Source of the DNA: Phenylobacterium sp.
Lineage (GTDB): Bacteria > Pseudomonadota > Alphaproteobacteria > Caulobacterales > Caulobacteraceae
Assembly: GCF_025934275.1 (NCBI RefSeq)
Contig: NZ_JAICYI010000004.1
Span: 21,136 to 85,135 of the forward strand
Length of the DNA stretch: 64,000 bases
Reading direction: 5' to 3'
The notes below the pieces were generated by a model that saw nothing but the letters and a program-made list of their open reading frames with translations, was not told the DNA's origin and did no database searches. Both the position numbers and the translations under genes were made by a program. Position 1 is the first letter of the stretch, and each line of letters begins with the position of its first letter. Shown here one piece after another: positions 16,945-24,783 of this stretch.

Positions 16945-18480
16945 CTACGCCGCCTCGGTCTCGCGCGCCGTCACCTTGCCGCCGTAGCTGAACTCGGGCC
17001 CGTCGAGATCGATCTTGGGAAGCGTGTCCCTCTCGGCCCAGTAGTCCTGGGTGTGCTGCCACTCGGGCTTCGCCAGCCGCTTGGGCATCTTGTCGATCTC
17101 GCGCATCAGGTAGCCCGGGTTGAAGTTGTCCGGGTCGATCCAGGAGAGCGGCTCCAGGCCCTCGTCCGCGGGCCGGAGCTTTGGCGTCACGCTGGTCACG
17201 CCCTTCCGCTTCATGTGGTTCAGCAGCCGGCAGACGAAGTCGCCCATGATGTCCACGCGCAGCGTCCAGCTCGCCCGGAAATAGCCGAACACCCAGACCA
17301 GGTTCGGAACGCCCGTGAACATCATCCCGCGATAGGTGATGGTCTTGCCGAAGTCGACCGGCTCGCCGTCGACCGAAAACGCGATGTCCCCCAGGACGCA
17401 GAGGTTGAAGCCCGTGGCGGTGATGATGATGTCCGCCTCCAGCGCCTCGCCGGACTTGGTGAGGATTCCCGTCTCGGTGAAGCGCTCGATCTCGTCGGTG
17501 ACGACGCTCGCCTTGCCCGCCTTCACCTTCTGGAAGATATCGCCCTCCGGCACGAAGGCGATCCGCTGCCGCCACGGCCGGTACCGGGGCGTGAAGTGCT
17601 TCTCGGTGAGCTCGGGGCCGATGAAGGCCGAAACGCCGGCCAGCAGTTCCTTCTTGGCCGCCTCGGGCTGCTCGAACGCCATGCGCGTGAAGAGCTGGCC
17701 CATCTTCAGCCGCTGACGCCTGACGATCTCGTGGATCCACCGCTCGTCGATCTCCAGTTCGCGGAGCTGGTCGGCGAGGTCGTCCACGTTGCGGCCCGGC
17801 ACGAAATAGGTGGGCGAGCGCTGCAGCATGGTGATGTGCGCCACGTCGTCGGCCATGGCCGGGATCAGGGTCGCGGCGGTCGCGCCGGAGCCGATGACCA
17901 CGACCTTCTTGCCCTTGTAGTCGAGGTCCTCGGGCCAGGTCTGCGGATGGACGATGCGGCCCTTGAAGTCCGCCATGCCGGGCCACTCGGGGGTATGGCC
18001 CTGCTCGTGGCGGTAATAGCCCTGGCACATCCAGAGGAAGTTGGCCGTGATGAGCTTCCGCTCGCCGGTGTCGGTGCGCTCGGCTTCCACCGTCCAGGCC
18101 TGGTCGGCCGACGACCAGTTCGCGTGCAGGATCTTGTGCCGGTAGCGGATGTGGCGCGCGAGATCGTGATCCTCGATCACCTCGCCCATGTACTTGAGGA
18201 TCTTGTCGGCCGTGGCGATCGGCTCGGCCGTCCAGGGCTTGAAACGGTAGCCGAAGGTGTAGAGGTCGCTGTCGGAGCGGATGCCGGGATACTTGTGCGT
18301 CCACCAGGTGCCGCCGAAGTGGTCCTGGGCGTCCAGGATCACGAAGCTCTTGTCCGGGCACTGCTCTTGGAGGTGCACCGCCGAGCCCACGCCGGAGATG
18401 CCGGCGCCGACGATCAGCACGTCGAAATGCTCGACCTCGGCCCCGGTGGCCGCGTGCGCGATCGCGCCGGTGTCGTCCAT
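16945..18480 (-). CDS. Flavin-containing Baeyer-Villiger monooxygenase (EthA-like)
   Basis: 511 residues. The FAD motif GAGISGVGSAVHL is near the N-terminus, followed by FGGTWWTHKYPGIRSDSDLY. The BVMO fingerprint FxGxxxHxxxWP appears as FKGRIVHPQTWP, then the NADPH motif VIGSGATAATLIPAMA and the C-terminal ATGFN. Length and motif order match EthA-type enzymes, which insert oxygen next to ketones to give esters or lactones using NADPH, FAD and O2. The start at 18480 follows GAGGGGG; an upstream ATG at 18549 lacks one. It is divergent from an SDR at 18666 that could supply or reduce its ketone substrate. An inverted repeat lies between the two genes. Confidence 0.9.
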   Translation of the reverse strand: MDDTGAIAHAATGAEVEHFDVLIVGAGISGVGSAVHLQEQCPDKSFVILDAQDHFGGTWWTHKYPGIRSDSDLYTFGYRFKPWTAEPIATADKILKYMGEVIEDHDLARHIRYRHKILHANWSSADQAWTVEAERTDTGERKLITANFLWMCQGYYRHEQGHTPEWPGMADFKGRIVHPQTWPEDLDYKGKKVVVIGSGATAATLIPAMADDVAHITMLQRSPTYFVPGRNVDDLADQLRELEIDERWIHEIVRRQRLKMGQLFTRMAFEQPEAAKKELLAGVSAFIGPELTEKHFTPRYRPWRQRIAFVPEGDIFQKVKAGKASVVTDEIERFTETGILTKSGEALEADIIITATGFNLCVLGDIAFSVDGEPVDFGKTITYRGMMFTGVPNLVWVFGYFRASWTLRVDIMGDFVCRLLNHMKRKGVTSVTPKLRPADEGLEPLSWIDPDNFNPGYLMREIDKMPKRLAKPEWQHTQDYWAERDTLPKIDLDGPEFSYGGKVTARETEAA

Positions 18481-18556
18481 CGCATCCCCCTCTGAGATCG
18501 TTGTTCGATGAGACGCTCGTTCACGGCGCGCCTCGTTGATCGAAATCAAAGGTAAC

Positions 18557-18569
18557 TTATCGCTGATAA
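18557..18569. promoter_or_regulatory. Inverted repeat TTATC-GCT-GATAA in divergent promoter
   Basis: A perfect 5+3+5 palindrome sits in an AT-rich patch, the only one in the 185-base region between the divergent BVMO and SDR genes. It is a plausible operator or promoter element for a shared regulator. No regulator gene is adjacent. Confidence 0.3.
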
Positions 18570-18665
18570 TAATCCAGCCCGCGAGCGGGTTTCCCTCGCG
18601 GCGCCCTTGCGTCGCGCGCCGATCGGCCCTTGGATTTTTCGCGTGAGCTTTGGGGAGCGGCGTCG

Positions 18666-19640
18666 ATGAAATCGTTCGAGGGCAAGTTCGCCGTGGTGAC
18701 GGGCGGCGGCGCCGGCATGGGGCGCGAGCTCGCCCGTCAGCTCGCCGCGGAAGGCTGCAATGTCGCCACGTGCGACGTCAGCCAGAAGAACATCGCCGAG
18801 ACGGCGGCGTTGATCGAGAAGGACCGCCCCCCGCAAGGCACGCGCGTCACCACCCACGTGGCCGATGTCTCCGACGAGGCCCAGCTCGTCCGCTTCCGCA
18901 AGGAGGCGGAGGAGCGTCACCAGACCGACAAGCTGAACCTGCTCTTCAACAACGCCGGCATCGGCGGCGGCGGCTCCTTCGTCAACGATTCCCGCGAGGA
19001 GTGGGAGCGCACCTTCAACGTCTGCTGGGGCGGGGTCTATCTCGGCTGCCGCACCTTCCTGCCGATGATGCTCGGGGCCGACGAGGGCCACATCGTCAAC
19101 ACCGCCTCGGTCAACGGCTTCTGGGCCTCGCTCGGCCCGCATGTCAGCCACACCGCCTATGCCGCCGCGAAGTTCGCGGTGAAGGGCTTCACCGAGGCGC
19201 TGATCACCGATCTGCGGCTCAACGCGCCGCACATCAAGTGCTCGGTGGTGATGCCGGGCCACATCGGCACCTCGATCGTCGCCAACTCCCGCAAGGTGAT
19301 CTCCGGGCGCGACGAGGATCAGCTCTCGGCCGAGGACATCGCCAGGGCCCGCGCCCGCATCGCGCGCAACATGGGCGAGGCCGCAAGCCAGCTCACCGAC
19401 GAGCAGATCGCCGCCCTCGCCGCCGAGCAGGCGCGGCGGTTCCTGGAGGACGTGCCGACCACCGCTGCGCAAGCCGCCACGATCATCCTGGACGGGGTCC
19501 GCGCCGAGCGCTGGCGGATCCTGGTGGGCGACGACGCCCACGCAATGGACCGGCTGGTCCGCGAAGATCCCGAGCATGCCTATGAGCTGGAGTTCTTCAG
19601 CCGGCTCATCGAAGCCACCGGCTGGCGGCTCGGCGGCTGA
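18666..19640 (+). CDS. Short-chain dehydrogenase/reductase
   Basis: 324 residues, longer than a minimal SDR because of a C-terminal extension with a helical insert (ARARIARNMGEAASQLTDEQIA). Cofactor motif TGGGAGMG, NNAG as LLFNNAGIGGGG, active-site Ser around NTASVNGFWAS, and the catalytic pair in TAYAAAKFAVKGF are all present. It resembles SDRs found beside Baeyer-Villiger monooxygenases, where an alcohol is oxidised to the ketone that the BVMO then oxygenates. That partnership is an inference from divergent position. The start at 18666 follows GGGGAGCGGCG. The substrate could be a cyclic or secondary alcohol. Confidence 0.88.
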   Translation: MKSFEGKFAVVTGGGAGMGRELARQLAAEGCNVATCDVSQKNIAETAALIEKDRPPQGTRVTTHVADVSDEAQLVRFRKEAEERHQTDKLNLLFNNAGIGGGGSFVNDSREEWERTFNVCWGGVYLGCRTFLPMMLGADEGHIVNTASVNGFWASLGPHVSHTAYAAAKFAVKGFTEALITDLRLNAPHIKCSVVMPGHIGTSIVANSRKVISGRDEDQLSAEDIARARARIARNMGEAASQLTDEQIAALAAEQARRFLEDVPTTAAQAATIILDGVRAERWRILVGDDAHAMDRLVREDPEHAYELEFFSRLIEATGWRLGG

Positions 19641-19647
19641 GCCCACG

Positions 19648-19863
19648 CTACTGGTGTTTGCCGCTGGTCTCGTAGAAATGCGGCCGGCGGGTGAAGTGGT
19701 AGGCGCAGCTCTCCAGGCCGTCGATGGCGATGGCGATGGCGTGGTAGTCGCGTCCGAACGGTTTGCACAGCCGCTGCAGGTCGCGGAGCCTCGCCACGTA
19801 AGGCCGGAACGCCTCGAACGCGGTCTCCGGGTCGGCCACGCCGACATAGGTCATCCGAACCAT
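19648..19863 (-). CDS. Small conserved hypothetical protein
   Basis: 71 residues, soluble: begins MVRMTYVGVADPETAFEAFRP and ends RRPHFYETSGKHQ. Two Arg-rich helices surround an AIAIAIDGLESCAYHF core. GGAGCACCCC precedes the ATG at 19863; an ATG at 19875 also fits but lacks a site at the right distance. It resembles no domain I can name. It is convergent with the SDR gene, seven bases from its stop. Upstream lies about 200 bases with no gene, separating it from the MscS stop; that stretch contains no feature I can support. Confidence 0.55.
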   Translation of the reverse strand: MVRMTYVGVADPETAFEAFRPYVARLRDLQRLCKPFGRDYHAIAIAIDGLESCAYHFTRRPHFYETSGKHQ

Positions 19864-20065
19864 GGGGTGCTCCATCGCCGATGGGCGAACAAAAGCAGAA
19901 CTTTGCGGCTCTGCGCAACGCATTCCAGGTTGCGCCGCGGGAAGTGTCGCGGCCCGGGCGTAGGTTGCCCGTCGCGGCTCAGTTGCCGGCCGGCTGAGTG
20001 CGCTGCGGGCGTTCGAGAACGTTCGCCCACCGGCGGGGCTTTGACATACGGGTTCCGGAGAGGCC

Positions 20066-21124
20066 CTACGAGCCTTCCGAGGACGAGCCGGAGGCGCGCG
20101 CGTCGCGGTCCGCCCGCGGGCCGGACTTGGCCTTTGCGGCCGGCGCCCGCCGCAGGCTTTGCCGCGCCTTGCGCTGGCGCTCACGATCGGGCGGCGTCCA
20201 GGGTCGGCTCTCCACGGCGACCTGGTGCGGATAGGCGAAGGTGAGGCCGGCCGCCTCGAACCGGGCCTTGGCCGCCTTGATGAGGTCGAACCGCGTGTCG
20301 ATGTAGCCGTCCGGCGAGGTCCAGGCGCGCAGCGTCACCGTGACCGTGGAGTCGTTCAGCGCGGTCAGCTTCGCCCACGGCGCGGGGTCGGCGACGATCC
20401 GCGCATCGGCGCGGGCGACATCGACCAGCAGCTCAAGCGCCAGGTCCACGTCATCGTCATAGTCGATCCCGAAGTCCATCACGATCCGGCGGCTCTCCGG
20501 CATGGAGTAGTTCACGATCCGGTCGCCGAGCGCTTTCGCATTGGGGATGAAGACCACCGAGTTGTCGAGGTCGTGCAGGCGCGTGATGAACAGGTCCAGC
20601 CCACGCACGCGCCCGACGGTGCCGGCGATCTCCACGCGGTCGCCCACGCGGTACGGCCGCAGCAGCAGGATCATGACGCCCGCTGCGACGTTGCTCAGGC
20701 CGCCCTGCAGCGCCAGGCCGATGGCCAGCGAGGCGGCCCCCAGCACCGCCAGGATGGAGGTGGTCTGCACCCCGATCTGCTGCAGCACCGCGACGCCGCC
20801 GATGATCACCACCGCGTATCGCACCAGCGAGGCCACGAAGCCTTGCAGCACCGCGTCCGCATGTGCGTGGCCGTGCAGCCGGCCCACGGCCTCGCGGGCC
20901 AGCCGCGAAGCCCAGTTGGCCGCCCACAAGGTGACGACCAGGATGCCCGCGGCGATGGCCAGGGTGACGACGAGATGGGCGAGACCGCTCAGCAGTGGCC
21001 ACCAGGCCTGCGGCCCTCCGGTCAGCACATGGCCGACCTCGTCGCCGATCGGCGGCGACGGCGCGGCGGGCGCCGGCGCCGACGGCGCAGGGGCGATCGC
21101 CGCAAGGGGATTTGCCGCGTCCAT
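20066..21124 (-). CDS. MscS-type mechanosensitive ion channel
   Basis: 352 residues. A Pro/Ala-rich N-terminal periplasmic segment is followed by hydrophobic helices (LAHLVVTLAIAAGILVVTLWAA and VASLVRYAVVIIGGVAVLQQIG). The pore-lining TM3 has the family Gly/Ala pattern (LAVLGAASLAIGLALQGGLSNVAAGVMILLLRP). The beta domain follows (YRVGDRVEIAGTVGRVRGLDLFITRL) and then the alpha/beta vestibule with FIPNAKAL. The Arg/Lys-rich tail is cytoplasmic. It resembles small YbdG/YnaI-like or MscS channels with three or four helices and should open under hypo-osmotic membrane tension. It is divergent from a small exported protein gene. Confidence 0.9.
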   Translation of the reverse strand: MDAANPLAAIAPAPSAPAPAAPSPPIGDEVGHVLTGGPQAWWPLLSGLAHLVVTLAIAAGILVVTLWAANWASRLAREAVGRLHGHAHADAVLQGFVASLVRYAVVIIGGVAVLQQIGVQTTSILAVLGAASLAIGLALQGGLSNVAAGVMILLLRPYRVGDRVEIAGTVGRVRGLDLFITRLHDLDNSVVFIPNAKALGDRIVNYSMPESRRIVMDFGIDYDDDVDLALELLVDVARADARIVADPAPWAKLTALNDSTVTVTLRAWTSPDGYIDTRFDLIKAAKARFEAAGLTFAYPHQVAVESRPWTPPDRERQRKARQSLRRAPAAKAKSGPRADRDARASGSSSEGS

Positions 21125-21239
21125 CGCGCTTCAGAACGCAAATCTCGGCCACTCGGTCGTGGCGGAGGTTCCGCAAGCTCGTCCTGTGACGTAGATTCGG
21201 CCGGTCCACGCTCCGGATGGACGCCATGGGATCGTCGGC

Positions 21240-21626
21240 GTGCCGATCCGCCAGATCGCGTTCAGGATGCGGCCCCGGCTGGTGCTGGCGGCGACATTCG
21301 CCCTGGCCGCCGCGGGACCGGTTTTCGCCGCGGCGACCCCCGATTGGCGGACGCTCGCCGCCTGCGCCGCCGCCTATCGCGCTAACGCCAAGGTGGCCGA
21401 TCCCGACCGGCCGGCTTCGATGACCGCCCAGGTCTCGGAAGTCGCCGACGACTACGAGAAGGCGGCCGCGGAGGCCTACCGGCGCGCCGCCGGCGTCCGA
21501 CCGGCCGAGGCTCGCGGCAAGGCGGCGGCCTATGCGGCGCGGCGTGCGATCACGTTCGCCAGGCAGCCGCGGCGTCGGGTTGAGGCCTTCATCGACGCCT
21601 GCCCGCAGGTCGCCTCGTCGCCCTGA
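21240..21626 (+). CDS. Small exported hypothetical protein
   Basis: 128 residues with a clear signal peptide (MRPRLVLAATFALAAAGPVFA, from the internal ATG at 21267) and a helical, Ala/Arg-rich mature part. A Cys sits near each end (LAACAAAYRAN and EAFIDACPQV), and they could pair in the periplasm. GTG at 21240 is the longest start; ATG at 21267 is equally plausible, and neither has a strong ribosome binding site. Function unknown. Its stop lies six bases from the stop of the opposing gene at 21633, so the two are tightly convergent. Confidence 0.6.
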   Translation: MPIRQIAFRMRPRLVLAATFALAAAGPVFAAATPDWRTLAACAAAYRANAKVADPDRPASMTAQVSEVADDYEKAAAEAYRRAAGVRPAEARGKAAAYAARRAITFARQPRRRVEAFIDACPQVASSP

Positions 21627-21632
21627 TTGGGC

Positions 21633-21935
21633 TCAACTGGGCCGGAACGGCTCAGCCTCCCAGCCGTCCAGCCGCGCCAGGGCCTCGCGGATCTCAGCCA
21701 GCGGCACCGGCTCGGGCGTGCCGAGCAGCCAGCGAAGCGTCGGTTCGTCCTGCACCGCCGAGGCGTCGGACGCCCATGACGAGAGCACCGCCCGCTTCTC
21801 GTCGCGATCCAGCAAGGGGTCCTTCAGCACGTCCCGCGGACGATTGAAGCCCACGGCGGGACGCAGCCATCGCTCGAGCGCCGCTCCGAGGCCGCCGCCT
21901 TCCAGGAGCTGCTCTTCCGAAGTCGCCAGACGCAT
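21633..21935 (-). CDS. Small conserved hypothetical protein (FNRPRDVLKDP family)
   Basis: 100 residues, soluble. The central motif FNRPRDVLKDPLLDRDEKRA continues into LSSWASDASAVQDEP. This pattern recurs in small alphaproteobacterial proteins that keep the DEKRAVLSSWASDA block; none has a known function to my knowledge. The start at 21935 is supported by AGGAGGTACGAGGA immediately upstream. It is acidic in its second half. It lies between two other small genes and is probably monocistronic. Confidence 0.72.
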   Translation of the reverse strand: MRLATSEEQLLEGGGLGAALERWLRPAVGFNRPRDVLKDPLLDRDEKRAVLSSWASDASAVQDEPTLRWLLGTPEPVPLAEIREALARLDGWEAEPFRPS

Positions 21936-22088
21936 TCCTCGTACCTCCTGATCCAATCATCCTTTCCGTTCGTCCGCCCCGCGGAGATGTCGTGGCGGAA
22001 TGGCGAAGATTTGTGGAATTGATGAGCGATTTCAAGAGGGGGAGGGGCGAAGCGGCGGCCCGCCTTCGGAAGCGGGTCGCCGGCCGGC

Positions 22089-22469
22089 TCAGTAGCCGTA
22101 GTAGGAGGAGTAGCCGCCGTAGGGCTGGTAACCGTAGCCGTAGCTATAGGCGGGTTGGCTGTTGTGGTCGGCGAGCGCCGCGCCGAGCATCAGCCCGACC
22201 ACGCCGCCCAGGATGGCCGCCCCGGCCCTATCGCCGCGGTCGCGGTCATAGTCGCGGTCGCCATAGTCGCGGTCGCCATAGTTGCGGTAGGCGACGCGAT
22301 TGCGGTCCCACCCGCGATAGGCCTGCCGATAGCGGTCGCCGTCGTGATTGCGGGCGGCGTAGCCGCGCGATTCGCCGTAGCCGTTGTAGTCGCGCGCCGA
22401 GGCGGCGCTGGCGGCGAAGGTGGTGAGGGTCATGGCCGCCGCGGCCGCCCCGAGGATGAGCTTCTTCAT
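22089..22469 (-). CDS. Small exported glycine-zipper protein with YGDRD repeats
   Basis: 126 residues: signal peptide (MKKLILGAAAAAMTLTTFAASAASA), an Arg/Tyr/Asp-rich spacer with YGDRDYGDRDYDRDRGDR repeats, a glycine-zipper segment (AGAAILGGVVGLMLGAALAD), and a Tyr/Gly-rich C-terminus. The architecture is that of the protein at 1611-1982, and the zipper segments are closely alike, so the two are probably paralogous envelope proteins. AGGAGATCCCTC precedes the ATG at 22469. Many such proteins are stress-induced in Alphaproteobacteria, but nothing in the sequence shows this here. Confidence 0.75.
   Translation of the reverse strand: MKKLILGAAAAAMTLTTFAASAASARDYNGYGESRGYAARNHDGDRYRQAYRGWDRNRVAYRNYGDRDYGDRDYDRDRGDRAGAAILGGVVGLMLGAALADHNSQPAYSYGYGYQPYGGYSSYYGY
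22247..22291 (-). repeat. 15-nt tandem repeat encoding YGDRD
   Basis: CATAGTCGCGGTCGC is present twice exactly (22247-22261, 22262-22276) and a third, degenerate copy follows to 22291. It encodes the repeated Tyr-Gly-Asp-Arg-Asp unit of the glycine-zipper protein and is a likely site of length variation. Confidence 0.85.
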
Positions 22470-22563
22470 GAGGGATCTCCTTGTCTTGAAGGAGACCATG
22501 CCGGACGGCGTCTGAACGGCGTCTGGGACGCGCGTTATCCGCCATTCAGAAAGCGACGGTTGC

Positions 22564-23421
22564 TTATACTGCGAAGCGCCAGACCTGGCCGTCCGCCACG
22601 ATCCGCCCCGCCGTGGGCGCCGAGAAGTGGGTGCCGATCACCAGCGTCTGCGCGCCGGCGAGCGCGCCGTACATCCGCTTGCGCGTGGCGGTGGAGGCGA
22701 CCGCGTCGTAGTCGGCGCTCGACGCCCATTCCGGATGCGCGAGCTGGCAGGGATGGTGGGTGAAGTCGCCGGTGATCAGCGCCTCCTGGCCTTTCGACCG
22801 CAGCCGGATCGAGACGTGACCGGGGGTGTGGCCGAGCGTCGGCTCAAGGCTCACCTCGTCGCAGACCCGGTGGTCGGTCTCGACCAGGTCGACCAGCCCC
22901 GCCTCGAACACCGGCGCGACGCTGTCGTGGAACGGCGAGCGGGAATGGTCCTCGCGGGCGTCCTCCTCGGCCTTCCAGTAGTCGAACTCGGCGCGGCCGA
23001 TCAGGTAGCGGGCGTTGGGGAAGGTGGGCAGCCAGCGGCCCTCCGCCAGCCTGGTGTTCCAGCCCACGTGGTCGACGTGCAGATGGGTGCAGAGCACGAC
23101 GTCGAAGCTCTCCGGCGGGAAGCCCGCGGCCTGCAGGTCGCTGAGGAAGCTGGTCTGCAGGTTCGACCAGGTGGGGATGTCGCGCTGCTTGTCGTTGCCG
23201 ATGCAGGTGTCGACGATGATCCGCTTCGAGGGCGTCTCCACCACCAGCGCCTGGACGCTCATCTTCAGCCGGCCGGTCTCGTCGGCGAAGTGGGGCGCGA
23301 GCCAGCCGATTTCGCGGATCACCTCGGGCGTCGCCTGCGGCAGGATGAAGCGTGAGCCGCCCGTCGCCTCGAGCTCGAGGATGCGGGTCACGGTCACGTC
23401 GCCGATGGTCCACTTCAGCAT
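22564..23421 (-). CDS. Metallo-beta-lactamase-fold hydrolase
   Basis: 285 residues without a signal peptide. The signature metal motif is THLHVDHVGWN, later ligands are LGHTPGHVSI and the Asp of ITGDFTHHP, and a final His is in VIGTHFSAPTAG. This is the AHL-lactonase/quorum-quenching-like branch of the fold by length and by VVDTCIGNDKQRDIP near the N-terminus. However, related uncharacterised hydrolases share these motifs, so lactonase activity is only possible. Two metal ions are expected. The start at 23421 follows GGGAGGACGCCCC; the frame upstream is open but not protein-like. It is divergent from a hypothetical gene at 23667. Confidence 0.87.
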   Translation of the reverse strand: MLKWTIGDVTVTRILELEATGGSRFILPQATPEVIREIGWLAPHFADETGRLKMSVQALVVETPSKRIIVDTCIGNDKQRDIPTWSNLQTSFLSDLQAAGFPPESFDVVLCTHLHVDHVGWNTRLAEGRWLPTFPNARYLIGRAEFDYWKAEEDAREDHSRSPFHDSVAPVFEAGLVDLVETDHRVCDEVSLEPTLGHTPGHVSIRLRSKGQEALITGDFTHHPCQLAHPEWASSADYDAVASTATRKRMYGALAGAQTLVIGTHFSAPTAGRIVADGQVWRFAV

Positions 23422-23666
23422 GGGGCGTCCTCCCGCGCGGCACTTTGGGGCGGGTGGCGGAGGACTGGCAAGCATCCTAGGTTCGAAGCCGCTGCGGCGG
23501 CGTGGAAAGCAGACACGCACCGAAGCCCGGTCGGCGCAGCCGCGCCTCTTGAAGCCGCGGGATGGATGGCCCCGCGCTCGCCGGCCGGGATAAGGACGGC
23601 CTAACGATCGTGAGCCGGATTAGCGCCCGGCCCGCAGCGCCATCTTGCTGGGAAGGGGAGGGCGGC

Positions 23667-24254
23667 TTGGCGGCGTGGCGGATCGGCGAAACCCTGCCCT
23701 GGTCGGTCGCCTGGACCGGCGAGCAGGCCTTCCGCCTGCAGCCCTCGCAGGATTTCCCGGGACTGCTGGAGCTCGATCAGCGTCAGGCGCCCGGCGCGGG
23801 CGAGCCGATCTTCGCCGCGGTCCACGTGACCCGCCAGCGTCGCGGCATGGTCGACCTGCTCTGCCACGTCTGCGGCAAGCCGACCCGGCCGGACGACCGC
23901 TGGGTGTTTCCGGTGGCGAGCGGGGGGTTCGTGACCCTCCACGACGGCGCGATCGGCTGGGGCTGCAACGTGCCGCCGCTGCATCGCGCCTGCGCCGAGC
24001 TCGCCCACGCCCAATGCCCGCACCTGTCGCGGCTGGACGATGCGCCGCTGCGCTGCGACGCCGCCGACGCCGGCCGGCTGATCCATCGCACGGACGTGGT
24101 TCCCGGCATGGAGGCGATCGCCGCCGGCCTGCCGAAGGACCAGTCGGTGGTCTTCTCCTGCTACCGGCTGTACGGCGCGGCGTTCACGGCCGCCGTGCAG
24201 GCCGCGCGGGCGGACTGGGAGCGGCGCGCCCGGGCCCGGCGCGGCGGCCGCTGA
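23667..24254 (+). CDS. Conserved hypothetical protein with CxxC-type metal site
   Basis: 195 residues from a TTG start at 23667, chosen because GGGGAGGGCGGC directly precedes it and the WRIGETLPWSVAWTG head begins there; the frame is open upstream to an ATG at 23562. MVDLLCHVCGKPTRPDD looks like half of a zinc ribbon, with HRAC and AQCPHLS later able to supply the remaining Cys/His ligands. Similar Caulobacterales proteins of unknown role share GGFVTLHDGAIGWG and VPPLHRAC. No catalytic motif is visible. The intergenic 23422-23666 holds the divergent start region and nothing else I can define. Confidence 0.6.
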   Translation: MAAWRIGETLPWSVAWTGEQAFRLQPSQDFPGLLELDQRQAPGAGEPIFAAVHVTRQRRGMVDLLCHVCGKPTRPDDRWVFPVASGGFVTLHDGAIGWGCNVPPLHRACAELAHAQCPHLSRLDDAPLRCDAADAGRLIHRTDVVPGMEAIAAGLPKDQSVVFSCYRLYGAAFTAAVQAARADWERRARARRGGR

Positions 24255-24410
24255 GCCGGATTACAGGTCGGTCATGTATTACATAGCGTGTATATTGTGA
24301 ATTCGAGGTCATTACTGCGACTTAACAGGACTTTCCAATAGTCGCTGAGTACACCGTTCCCATCGGCGGCTGGCCCGCCACAGCCATTCGAGACTTAAGA
24401 GGGAACGACA
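24255..24410 (+). promoter_or_regulatory. AT-rich upstream region of the UrcA-family gene
   Basis: This 156-base spacer contains the most AT-rich patch of the window (24272-24330, around CATGTATTACATAGCGTGTA), unlike surrounding DNA. It ends in AGAGGGAACGACA as ribosome binding site for the gene at 24411. It is probably the promoter with regulator sites; no exact -35/-10 pair is claimed. Confidence 0.4.
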
Positions 24411-24719
24411 ATGAACAATCTGATCGCCAAGTTCGCCGACGCCATCACCCCGGGCCTGGTCGCCTTCCCGGTGGCCATCATGCTGACCACTGCGGCGCAC
24501 GCCGCGCCGGTCAACGTCCGCCTCCCCGACCTGAACGTCGCCACGCACACCGGCCAGGTCGCGCTGCAGGCCCGGGCCGGCGGCGCGGCGCAGAGCTTCT
24601 GCGGCGACGAGAAGAACCTCGGCATCCAGGCCGCCTGCAAGGCGGGTGTGCGCCAGGAGGCGCAGGAGAAGCTCGCGACGGCTGCGCCCGCCACCGTTCG
24701 CGTGATCGCCGTCCGCTGA
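24411..24719 (+). CDS. UrcA-family small exported protein
   Basis: 102 residues: signal peptide (ITPGLVAFPVAIMLTTAAHAA), then the UrcA pattern of a V-x-DLxVAT-G-x-ALQAR segment (VNVRLPDLNVATHTGQVALQ). A Cys follows (AAQSFCGDEK), then a second Cys (IQAACKAGVRQEA) that would form a disulfide in the periplasm. UrcA proteins are small, abundant in Caulobacterales and Sphingomonadales, and of unknown function. It is convergent with corA, and a 10-bp stem terminator lies between them. Confidence 0.78.
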   Translation: MNNLIAKFADAITPGLVAFPVAIMLTTAAHAAPVNVRLPDLNVATHTGQVALQARAGGAAQSFCGDEKNLGIQAACKAGVRQEAQEKLATAAPATVRVIAVR

Positions 24720-24749
24720 TAAGCCTCTCCCCAGGGGCGGACGCGCGAA

Positions 24750-24774
24750 GGGCCCGCGGCCGCGCCGCGGGCCC
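24750..24774. terminator. Bidirectional hairpin terminator between urcA-like and corA genes
   Basis: GGGCCCGCGG (24750-24759), loop CCGCG, CCGCGGGCCC (24765-24774): a perfect 10-bp stem with a five-base loop. It lies 31 bases after one stop and nine bases before the stop of the opposing corA gene at 24784. There is no U-tract, but position and symmetry suit a two-way terminator. Confidence 0.65.
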
Positions 24775-24783
24775 GCTCCGCGC

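Noticed and set aside
20007..20028. GGGCG/CGCCC pairing as a terminator for the MscS gene
   Set aside because: Only five pairs across a 12-base loop; too weak to separate from chance.
22564..23421. Quorum-quenching AHL lactonase as a firm call
   Set aside because: Motifs fit the fold, but substrate-specific residues are not evident by eye; kept as a general metallo-beta-lactamase-fold hydrolase.
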